A stretch of 64,000 nucleotides of DNA from Methanobacteriota archaeon (lineage in GTDB: Archaea; Thermoplasmatota; Thermoplasmata; SG8-5; JACRNV01): positions 1 through 64,000 of the forward strand of contig JACRNV010000014.1 in the NCBI GenBank assembly GCA_016214785.1, in the 5' to 3' direction. The first letter of the stretch is position 1, and every line of letters begins with the position of its first letter. Positions 27,480 to 35,421 of the stretch are shown piece by piece. The position numbers and the translations under genes were made by a program. The notes beneath the pieces were generated by a model. That model was not told the origin of the DNA. It searched no databases and saw nothing but the letters and a program-made list of their open reading frames with translations.

Positions 27480-30078
27480 CCCTTTCCCTCCTCTGCCTCA
27501 AGCGGAAGATGGCGATCGGGACAATTACGAGTAGGATGGGAACAATCATCACGGGGTATTCCGGAATTTCTAAATTACCCCATGTGGAGAGATCCGTGAC
27601 GCTGACACTGCTCCCGCCCCAGTAGTAGTTAGCGGATGTATCGGCATTATAAATGTCAATCGCGAACCCGGCGATATCGCCCGATGCTGGGGTGCTTACT
27701 CCCCAAACCTGAATGAGCGGGATTGCAAATTTGTAGAAAACATAGGAGTCTTTCGCGCCAGCCGCATTCCAACCAGAAACGGATATTCCGGTTGTCCAAA
27801 CACCGCCCGTCCCATCATAGGCATTTGTGGAGGTGGGTGTGGATGTAGTGTCTGTGGCCAGGAATTTCCTATCGTCCGTTGTCGGAGTATTTATACTAGT
27901 ATCGTCTCTATCGAAGTATAGGGCGCAATAGTCACTAGAACTCGCAGTCTCATCTGCCGTGACCCTTATGCCCACATAAAGGTTAGTGCCATCGTGCCAT
28001 ACGTGAAGTTCATATGTCACACCACCGGTATAATTGAAAACCTCTGAATTAGTCCATTCGGAGTCTCTCCAGGTTTTATCAATAGTGATTGAGTTCGAGA
28101 GGCTTGGCACAGTGCTGAACGATAATGTGCCGAGAGTTACTGGTGCCGGTCCAACACTTCTGGTCACACCAGTAATTAGGCTCGTTTGAATGGGAGCAGT
28201 CGTGTCCGTCCTCTTCTCCCAGTCCGTCGTCTCGATGTAAATCGAGATGTTCCCGCTGGGATTCCCTATCAGCGAGTACGGCGCCTCCGCCTCGAGCTTG
28301 TTGCCGCCGGTCTCGGCCTGTATGTCGCCTATCAGGGTCATGCCTGGGAAGCTGAGAAGGCGCTTCGTGGCGATCTTGCCATTGTACCCTTTGAGATCGA
28401 TGCAGTAGTCTGCCTGGATGCCGCCGATGGTCTGGCCGCCGGGGACGCTGTCGATGTAGATGCGCGTTATATCCTCGCCGCTGACCTTCGGGACTACGAC
28501 AGTCCCTCCTCCTCCGCCGCCACCGCCGCCCCCGGTCGACCTGACCCTTTTCACTGGTGAAACGGTGCCGCCGAACGCCTTGCCAGCGCCGTTGAAAGAG
28601 ACGTAGGCGTACAGATTCCCCGACATCGCTGTCGCCGCGTGCTCGGCGATGTCGATGTTCGGGTTCGCGACGTCGTTGGCGGGCGAGTCGGCATGCATCT
28701 GCACGCCTGCCCAGTCCGCGAACGCTCCGTCGATTGATATCGCAGACGGCGCAGAAGAGGCGTATGCCGCCAGGCCCGTTCCGACGATCGTGGACGGCGT
28801 GCTGGCGCTAACCGATGCGACCGACGCCTTGACGAGCGTCCCCGCTGCAAGGCTCGCAACGTCGCCAGTCACAGTAAGCGTGGCCGAAGTGCCGGCGCGG
28901 ACCTGCATGCCGGTCGAGTAGCCGGTTATACTTGTGGAAGCGACGCCCGCGCTCGATATCTGGATGCTGTTGACTGTGACGTCCGTCGCGATTGCGCGAA
29001 GCGTAAGGGTCAGGAGGCTGTTATCGCTGACGATGCCAGCGCTGTCCATCGGTGCCTGCGTGACGACGAGAGCGCCGTTCAAACCATCCGCCAATGGGGC
29101 GCAGGATTCGGCGGTCGCTGACTCTGAAGCGCTCACAAACTTGGCGCGGATGCTCCCCATCCTGAGGGCCGCGCCGACGTTCGCCGCGAACTCGAGCTCG
29201 GTGCCGGAGGATTTGGCGCTCCCAGTCCCAATGGTCCTGAAAGCGCTCCAATTCTGCTGGTCGGCGCCCGAGAACCTCGATGCCTGGACGTTCCATGCCG
29301 AGCCCTGCCAGCCGTAGGCTTCTATGACGTACTCGGCGCCGATGCCGCCGACGAGATAGCCGGTCGCTGCATTATTATCGGAATCGATGAATGCAAGATA
29401 TCTGTCGACCTGGGTGCGCGAGAGGAGAGTCCCCCTAGTCTGCAGGTAGCCATAGACGAAATCCTTCTCCGTGGCAATAGAGAACCTGGATATATCGAGC
29501 GGCGCGTCGGATATTGTTGAGGTGTCGTCGTAAATGGTCTTCGTGCTCCAGTCCCCGAACGAGCCGTCGACGTCGACGAACTTCTCCGGAGCAGATCCCG
29601 GCAGGAGCAGCACGAACGCCACCGGGAGCATGACCAGGAAAAGCACGATGAGCATTATCGATATCTTCTTCGGAGACAGGGACTGCGCCCCGTACATGTC
29701 GAACCTGCGCCTGGCCATCAGGCCGTTCGTGTGGCCGATGCCGTTCGTCAGGCCATTGGTCCGGCCGAGCCCATTGGTAAGGCCGTTAGTCTTTCCAAGG
29801 CCATTCGTGAGCCCGTTCGTGCGTCCTGTCCCGTTTGTAAGGCCATTAGTCCTTCCGAGGCCGTTAGTCAATCCGTTCGTCCGGCCGACGCCATTGGCGA
29901 GGCCGTTAGTCCTTCCCCTGCGCAGGCCATTGGTCCGGCCGACGCCGTTCGTCAAGCCATTGGCGAGGCCGTTGGTAAGACCCCTGCTGTCCGAAACGCG
30001 GCCCGGCTTTTTATCCGCATTCGCAGACCCATTGGTCAGTCCGCGTTCGTTCCTTATCTCACGCATGTTTTCCCTCAC
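27472..30078 (-). CDS. Surface protein: N-terminal TNG repeats, TM, DOMON/CBM9-like domains, IPEY-TM-Arg C-terminus
   Basis: GRTNGLTNGL repeats, TM (IMLIVLFLVMLPVAFVLLLPG), scaffold APEKFVDVDGSFGDW... shared with 20896-26154, C-terminus EIPEYPVMIVPILLVIVPIAIFRLRQRRERDG. Confidence 0.85.
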   Translation of the reverse strand: MRENMREIRNERGLTNGSANADKKPGRVSDSRGLTNGLANGLTNGVGRTNGLRRGRTNGLANGVGRTNGLTNGLGRTNGLTNGTGRTNGLTNGLGKTNGLTNGLGRTNGLTNGIGHTNGLMARRRFDMYGAQSLSPKKISIMLIVLFLVMLPVAFVLLLPGSAPEKFVDVDGSFGDWSTKTIYDDTSTISDAPLDISRFSIATEKDFVYGYLQTRGTLLSRTQVDRYLAFIDSDNNAATGYLVGGIGAEYVIEAYGWQGSAWNVQASRFSGADQQNWSAFRTIGTGSAKSSGTELEFAANVGAALRMGSIRAKFVSASESATAESCAPLADGLNGALVVTQAPMDSAGIVSDNSLLTLTLRAIATDVTVNSIQISSAGVASTSITGYSTGMQVRAGTSATLTVTGDVASLAAGTLVKASVASVSASTPSTIVGTGLAAYASSAPSAISIDGAFADWAGVQMHADSPANDVANPNIDIAEHAATAMSGNLYAYVSFNGAGKAFGGTVSPVKRVRSTGGGGGGGGGGTVVVPKVSGEDITRIYIDSVPGGQTIGGIQADYCIDLKGYNGKIATKRLLSFPGMTLIGDIQAETGGNKLEAEAPYSLIGNPSGNISIYIETTDWEKRTDTTAPIQTSLITGVTRSVGPAPVTLGTLSFSTVPSLSNSITIDKTWRDSEWTNSEVFNYTGGVTYELHVWHDGTNLYVGIRVTADETASSSDYCALYFDRDDTSINTPTTDDRKFLATDTTSTPTSTNAYDGTGGVWTTGISVSGWNAAGAKDSYVFYKFAIPLIQVWGVSTPASGDIAGFAIDIYNADTSANYYWGGSSVSVTDLSTWGNLEIPEYPVMIVPILLVIVPIAIFRLRQRRERDG
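29715..30045 (-). repeat. N-terminal GRTNGLTNGL repeat region (10-aa, ~30-bp period)
   Basis: About 18 Asn-Gly dipeptides with mixed synonymous codons; boundaries approximate. Confidence 0.92.
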
Positions 30079-30148
30079 TCAAGTCAATGAGAGTAACGGT
30101 TGTAATATGTGACTTCTATATATAGATTACTTAATTGTTATCATAACT

Positions 30149-31432
30149 TTACGAGATTTTTTCCCGGCTCTCCTTCATGAACTCGCGCATGAGGACCGTG
30201 GCGTACGTGCCGCGCGGGAGGGCGAAATTGAACTGCGCCACCCCTCCCACGACATTGCTGGAGAACTCCCAGTAGGGCGATACGAGCGCGCGACGCGTCC
30301 CCTTGGACGACATCCTGCGCATCGCCGGTATCATGAAATCGTCCTGTTCCAGCCCTTCATCGCTCACGATGCGCTCCTCTATCTCCCCCTGGATGCCGCT
30401 CGCGAAGAGGGATTTCCAGCCGAAGAGCACGCCGCTGACGAAGGCCTTTCCCTCGCGGCAAAGGCGAGCCATGAGATCGACGTTCTCAGTGCCGACCTCT
30501 ATCCTCCGCTCCTGGTCAGGGAGCCCCTTCTTGTCCACAGTCAGCACCATGTCGCCGACGAGCGGGACGTTCGGCGCGTGCCCGAGCCGCATCCTCTCGC
30601 TCAGCGCGCGGTTGAATAAGTACGCCTGGTACGCGTGGACGAACATCATCTGCAGGTTGAACGGGAGGGCCGAGAGCGCCCCCGTGTAATCCCCCGGGCT
30701 CTTCACCAGGTGGTTGATCACAGCCAGCTCGAACGAGAGGTTCTTCGGGAAATACCGAAGAGCGAGGGGGAAGTCGCGCTCCCCCTCGAGCCTGCGCCTG
30801 GCTTCCAGGGCTTCGGGGATCTCGCCCTCGATGGGGTTGGCCAGGTAGAGCATCACGCCCCTCTCGAAGTCGCCGTTGACCATTGCCTTTCCCACGAGAT
30901 GGGTGACGGGGCGCACGGCGCCGAACCTCTGGACGCCGAAGAAATTGGGGAAACCGCCCATCGCCATAAGCTGGCCGTGAATGGCCTCGGTTCTTTCCTT
31001 TGCCTCCTCGTCCGAGCAAGCGAGATCGCGCGCGTTCAGCCGGAACCTGTTGCCGACGAGGTCGCCTATCTCGAGCCTCCTGTTCGTCATGTAGAGGTCG
31101 CTGATTTCCACGTCGGCGATGCGGATGGACGCCACCGCCTCCATGGGCGCCTGGAACTCCATGAGCTGCGTGGTCACGGCCCTCTTGTCCTTGGTCCCGG
31201 CGAAGAAAATCCTGCGCCTGCTGACGCGCAGCTCCCTCGAGAGCTGGCGCACGAGGCGGTTGGACTCCCAGTTGCGCGACTTGACCTTGGCCACGGTATA
31301 GAGGCTGCCGCCCGGCGGAGGGAGGTCGGAAATCTCCTCCACCACGAAGTCCTCGGGCGCGGCCTTCAGGATGCCGCCGATGCCTGGCGATGATGTGGCG
31401 TACTGGCCGATGCCGATGTCATTGCCCATCAT
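30149..31432 (-). CDS. truD: tRNA pseudouridine synthase D
   Basis: FFAGTKDKRAVTTQLMEF motif, NFFGVQRFGAVRPVTHLVGKA, and C-terminal LPRGTYATVLMREFMK. Confidence 0.95.
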   Translation of the reverse strand: MMGNDIGIGQYATSSPGIGGILKAAPEDFVVEEISDLPPPGGSLYTVAKVKSRNWESNRLVRQLSRELRVSRRRIFFAGTKDKRAVTTQLMEFQAPMEAVASIRIADVEISDLYMTNRRLEIGDLVGNRFRLNARDLACSDEEAKERTEAIHGQLMAMGGFPNFFGVQRFGAVRPVTHLVGKAMVNGDFERGVMLYLANPIEGEIPEALEARRRLEGERDFPLALRYFPKNLSFELAVINHLVKSPGDYTGALSALPFNLQMMFVHAYQAYLFNRALSERMRLGHAPNVPLVGDMVLTVDKKGLPDQERRIEVGTENVDLMARLCREGKAFVSGVLFGWKSLFASGIQGEIEERIVSDEGLEQDDFMIPAMRRMSSKGTRRALVSPYWEFSSNVVGGVAQFNFALPRGTYATVLMREFMKESREKIS

Positions 31433-31468
31433 AATACGCCACGCGCACGCCCTATAAAAAATTGAGCC

Positions 31469-32488
31469 TCAGAGGTCCCTGAACGGCACGAGGTCGCAGC
31501 ACATGCAGGGGAAGCACATGGTCTCGAACGTCAGGGTCGTGAGCCCGCGCGCGCTCATCATCCGCTTGCTCTTGGCGGACAGACCGACCTGCCGCTCGGC
31601 CGGCTGGGCTTGGGGCGCGAAGCCCAGCGCCGCCTTGAGATTGCCCGAGTTTCTATCGTTGACCCTCAGCGCGCGCAGGTTGGGCACGACGCCCATGTCC
31701 ATCAGCCGCCCGGCGCACTCCAGCGCTTCCTCGTCGCTCTCGCCGAGGCCGCAGATGATGTTCGAGGCGACCTTCCCCTCGCCAAAGAGGGCGACCGCGC
31801 GCTCGAGGGCCGCGATAGCCGCATCCCTGTCACGGCCTCGGCAAACCTTCGAGAACAGCTCATCTGTCGCGGTCTCGACGTTGATTTTTATCTCGTCGGC
31901 GCCAGCGTCCCTCAGAACCTTCACCTGGCTTAATCCGCTGATGTAGGGCTCGACGCCCATTGGCGCGTCGGGGAGCGCCGCGCGCACCTTCCGCAGGACG
32001 CGCGCCATGCCCTCCACCGATTTTTCGGGCGAGCCGATGACGCCGCCCGTTATCGCCACAGATTGGAAGCCCTCCTTCCGTGCGGCGTCCAGAATCGTTT
32101 TCACGACCCTGTCCTCTGTTATCCTTTCTGACAATCTTTCAGAAGTCTGCGGCGTGCTGCAGAATGCGCAGTCGTAGACGCAGCCCGCGCCGAGGTTGAC
32201 GAACGCCTGCCCAGGGCAGTGGAGCAGGATGGGCTCTATTTCCACGCCGCCGGCGATTTTATCGCCGTCGAGAATAAAACTGCCCGCCCTCGTCAGCCTC
32301 AGGCATTCGTTCGGGTGCGGTGAAATGGCCAGTTTCAACCTCGTTTTGCCGAACCGGAACGCGAGCGCCTTGCTCCCGGCGCCCGGCCCTGCCGTCGAGC
32401 GGTCGAACAACCGGGGCAGCGCGAAGCCGGGCTCGACGTACACCTTTCCAGCGGCGAGCAGGCGGGCTTTTACTATGTGAGATTCCAT
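31469..32488 (-). CDS. Radical SAM protein
   Basis: CVYDCAFCSTPQ (CX3CX2C), AITGGVIGSPEKSVEGM; unusual C-terminal MCFPCMCCDLVPFRDL. Confidence 0.8.
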   Translation of the reverse strand: MESHIVKARLLAAGKVYVEPGFALPRLFDRSTAGPGAGSKALAFRFGKTRLKLAISPHPNECLRLTRAGSFILDGDKIAGGVEIEPILLHCPGQAFVNLGAGCVYDCAFCSTPQTSERLSERITEDRVVKTILDAARKEGFQSVAITGGVIGSPEKSVEGMARVLRKVRAALPDAPMGVEPYISGLSQVKVLRDAGADEIKINVETATDELFSKVCRGRDRDAAIAALERAVALFGEGKVASNIICGLGESDEEALECAGRLMDMGVVPNLRALRVNDRNSGNLKAALGFAPQAQPAERQVGLSAKSKRMMSARGLTTLTFETMCFPCMCCDLVPFRDL

Positions 32489-32512
32489 TTGGCCCCCTCG
32501 ATCACTGTCTCA

Positions 32513-33943
32513 TTAAATGTCATTGGGGCTCTCTTCCGGCGGTTTCTTCGTATATTTCCATTTCGCACCGCCTGCCGAGTCCTCGATGGCGATGCCCAGC
32601 GCCTTGAGCCTGTCGCGGATGAGGTCGGCGGCCTTGAAGTCCTTGCGCTTCCTCGCATCCTCCCGCAGCTCGACCAGGATATGCATCAGGGGCGCCAGCA
32701 TGTCGTCGCCCTCGGCTTTCTGCGCCGCGAGGACGCCGAAGAGCCTGTCGAACTCGCCGAAGAGCGCGATCGCCTCCTCCTTCGCCTTCTCGCAAACCTT
32801 GCCTTCGTCCAAGGCTTTGTTTATATCCCTCAGAAGCTCGAAGACCGCAGCGACGGCCCCGCGCGTGTTGAAGTCCTCGTCCATGGCCGCCTCGAAGTCG
32901 GCGCGCGCCTTCTTCGCCCTCTCCCACAGATCGGGGTTCGGGTGCTCCGCGGTCTTTGTGTCCCGGAGCCTGTCCCAGGTCGAGCGGATGCGGGCCAGGG
33001 ACAGCTTTGCCTCGTCCAGCGCTTTGTCGTTGAAGTCTATGGGCTTCCGGTAGTGGGTGTTGAGCAGGAAGAAGCGCACGACGCCGGGCTCGTAGAGCTT
33101 CAGGACGTCTTTGATAGTGAAGAAGTTACCCAATGACTTTGACATCTTCTCCGCACCGACGTTCATGAGCCCTCCGTGCAGCCAGTACTTGACGAATGGC
33201 TTGCCCGTGAGCGACTCGGACTGCATGAGCTCGTTCTCGTGGTGGGGGAAGACCAGCTCCGAGCCCCCGCCGTGGATGTCGAGGGTCTCGCCCAGGTACT
33301 TCATCGACATGACGCTGCACTCGATATGCCACCCCGGGCGCCCCTTGCCCCAGGGCGAGTCCCACGAGGGCTCGCCGGGCTTCCAGGCCTTCCAGAGGGC
33401 GAAGTCCATCGGGTCCTCCTTCCCCTCCTCCGAGTCCACTCGTCCGGAGGACTGCATGTCATCGAGAGACTGGTGTGACAGCTTGCCGTACTCCTTCACC
33501 TTCGAGACCTTGAAGTACACGGAGCCCATCGATGCGTATGCGAAGCCGTCGGCGATGAGCTTCTTGATTGCCTCCCGCATCTCGGGGATGTGGTGGCTCG
33601 CTACCGGGTACTCGTCAGCGTCCCGTACGCCGAGGGCGCGCATGTCTTTGAAGTACTCCGCGATGTACTTCTTCGCCAGCTCGTCGAGCGAGATGCCGAG
33701 CTCGTTCGCGCGCTGTATGCAGTGGTCCTCGACGTCCGTGAAGTTCACCACGTACTTGACGGCGTACCCCCTGCGCTCCAGGTGCCTGCGTATCACGTCG
33801 AACGTGACCGCGGACTTGGCGTGCCCCATGTGGCTGTCGTCGTAGGTGTTGATGCCGCAGACGTACATGCCCACGCGGCCCGGATTCACGGGCGTGAAAT
33901 CATCGAGCTTTCCGGTCATTGTGTTCTGCACGCGCAGCGTCAT
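32513..33943 (-). CDS. cysS: Cysteinyl-tRNA synthetase
   Basis: MYVCGINTYDDSHMGHAKSAVTFDVI, WDSPWGKGRPGWHIECS, HGGGSELVFPHHENE, KMSKSLGNF. Confidence 0.96.
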   Translation of the reverse strand: MTLRVQNTMTGKLDDFTPVNPGRVGMYVCGINTYDDSHMGHAKSAVTFDVIRRHLERRGYAVKYVVNFTDVEDHCIQRANELGISLDELAKKYIAEYFKDMRALGVRDADEYPVASHHIPEMREAIKKLIADGFAYASMGSVYFKVSKVKEYGKLSHQSLDDMQSSGRVDSEEGKEDPMDFALWKAWKPGEPSWDSPWGKGRPGWHIECSVMSMKYLGETLDIHGGGSELVFPHHENELMQSESLTGKPFVKYWLHGGLMNVGAEKMSKSLGNFFTIKDVLKLYEPGVVRFFLLNTHYRKPIDFNDKALDEAKLSLARIRSTWDRLRDTKTAEHPNPDLWERAKKARADFEAAMDEDFNTRGAVAAVFELLRDINKALDEGKVCEKAKEEAIALFGEFDRLFGVLAAQKAEGDDMLAPLMHILVELREDARKRKDFKAADLIRDRLKALGIAIEDSAGGAKWKYTKKPPEESPNDI

Positions 33944-34034
33944 TGTCTCACGGTTCGGCGTATCGGGAGATGGGATAAATAGGTTGCCGCCCATGCAAAC
34001 CTTGAAATGGCTCAAGGCGTTCAGAGGCGCGCAA

Positions 34035-34192
34035 GGGCCGGTAGATCAGCGGAAGATCGCTTGCTTCGCAAAGGGATTTCCCTCGGGAAATCCCCCTTGA
34101 CCCCCTGACGGAAAGGATTTAACGACGGTTGAGTCCACGTTGACAGGGGGCGAAATAGCAAGAGGCCGCGGGTTCAAATCCCGTCCGGTCCA
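34035..34192 (+). tRNA. tRNA-Ala(CGC) with ~86-nt intron at canonical 37/38 position
   Basis: GGGCCGG...CCGGTCC-A acceptor with G3:U70; anticodon stem CTTGC/GCAAG, loop TTCGCA|intron|A (intron about 34071-34156); T arm GCGGGTTCAAATCCCGT. Confidence 0.85.
34089..34120 (+). repeat. Dispersed repeat copy inside the tRNA-Ala intron
   Basis: AATCCCCCTTGACCCCCTGACGGAAAGGATTT. Confidence 0.5.
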
Positions 34193-34498
34193 TTTTCGCT
34201 TTTACATCGCTCCGAGCATGATACAAGGGATTTGAACCAAGACGCAAGGAGTTTTGAATTATTTACACAGCACCTTGCGTCGCAGGTCGCGGTGAGGAAT
34301 CGTTTTAAATCGTATACTCACCGCGATAGATGAATTATCGTTATATTTCTAAATTAATACTTTACATCCACCCAAAGTTTAAACAACCCGCTGATGATTG
34401 AGAGTGCGCAGGGGGGCTCCCTTGAAAAAGATCCACGACAGCATCCTGGAGACGATCGGCTCGACTCCCATGATAAGGCTGAGGAGGATTGGCGCCGG

Positions 34499-34588
34499 GC
34501 TCAAGGTCGCAGAGAAGATGGACAGGAAGGGGCGCGTCGTCACGCTGATACCGGACTGCGCGCTGCGCTACATGTCGACAGATCTCTT
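34499..34588 (+). repeat. Copy 1 of an exact 90-bp direct repeat
   Basis: Identical to 35149-35238; encodes LKVAEKMDRKGRVVTLIPDCALRYMSTDLF. Confidence 0.97.
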
Positions 34589-35148
34589 TACAGGATGATC
34601 GTCGTCATGCCCGAATTCGTCAGCAGGGAGCGAAAGATGATTTGCGAGGCGCTCGGCGCCGAGGTCGTCCGGACCCCGAAGGGAGAGGGCATCGAGGGGG
34701 TCATCAGGAAGGCCGAGCAGATTGTCAGGAACAACGAGGGCGCGTTCATGCCCAACCAGTTCGGCAACCCCGCCAACCCGAGGGCGCACCGCGAGACGAC
34801 CGGCAGGGAGATACTGGAGCAGACCGGCGGGAAGCTCGACGCGTTCGTCGCCGCCGCTGGGACCGGCGGGACGATGACCGGAGTGGCATCGATCCTGAAG
34901 GAGAAGGTGCCGGGCGTCAGGATAATCGTCGTCGAGCCGGCGGGCTCCCCGGTACTCTCTGGAGGGAGGGCGGGATACCACAGGATTGAGGGCATCGGCG
35001 AGGGGTTCGTGCCGGAGAACCTAGACAAGAGCCTCTACGACGAGATCATCGTGGTCTCGGACGAGGACGCGATGGCGATGAGCCGGCGCCTCGGCAAAGA
35101 GGAGGGCATCCTCGCAGGCATATCGTCGGGCGCCAACGTCTTCGCCGC

Positions 35149-35238
35149 GCTCAAGGTCGCAGAGAAGATGGACAGGAAGGGGCGCGTCGTCACGCTGATA
35201 CCGGACTGCGCGCTGCGCTACATGTCGACAGATCTCTT
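35149..35238 (+). repeat. Copy 2 of the exact 90-bp direct repeat (native 3' position)
   Basis: Identical to 34499-34588, offset 650 bp (not a multiple of 3). Confidence 0.97.
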
Positions 35239-35280
35239 CCAGAACAAGGGGCATTCTTCGCTTCAATCAAGCTTATAATC

Positions 35281-35310
35281 GAATTCCCCTTGGACCCCGA
35301 AAAAGGATTT
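35281..35310 (+). repeat. Dispersed repeat copy
   Basis: GAATTCCCCTTGGACCCCGAAAAAGGATTT; a second partial copy GATTCCCCTTGGACCCC is at 35348-35364. Confidence 0.6.
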
Positions 35311-35421
35311 GGGGGTCAAGGGGGTTTGCGGTCAAACCCCTTGATCGGATTCCCCTTGGACCCCGGACAGAATCTGTTGACGTGGGATTCTAAGACGATT
35401 AGAGTAACAATTCGAATCCCA

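Larger units (their letters stand above)
34422..35278 (+). pseudogene. Cysteine synthase/O-acetylserine sulfhydrylase-like gene, internally disrupted
   Basis: HDSILETIGSTPMIRLRRIGAG then 90-bp copy of 3' region and frameshift, then YRMIVVMPEFVSRERKMICEALGAEVV...AAAGTGGTMTGV. SVKDR and TSGNTG segments missing. Confidence 0.8.

Noticed and set aside
29715-30045. CRISPR-like appearance of the ~30-bp periodic array
   Set aside because: Units are contiguous without unique spacers and translate to one open frame (TNG repeats).
34394-34600. Open frame MIESAQGGSLEKDPRQ... as a genuine N-terminus of the cysK-like protein
   Set aside because: It is the wrong frame; the adjacent frame gives LKKIHDSILETIGSTPMIRLRRI, the normal CysK start.
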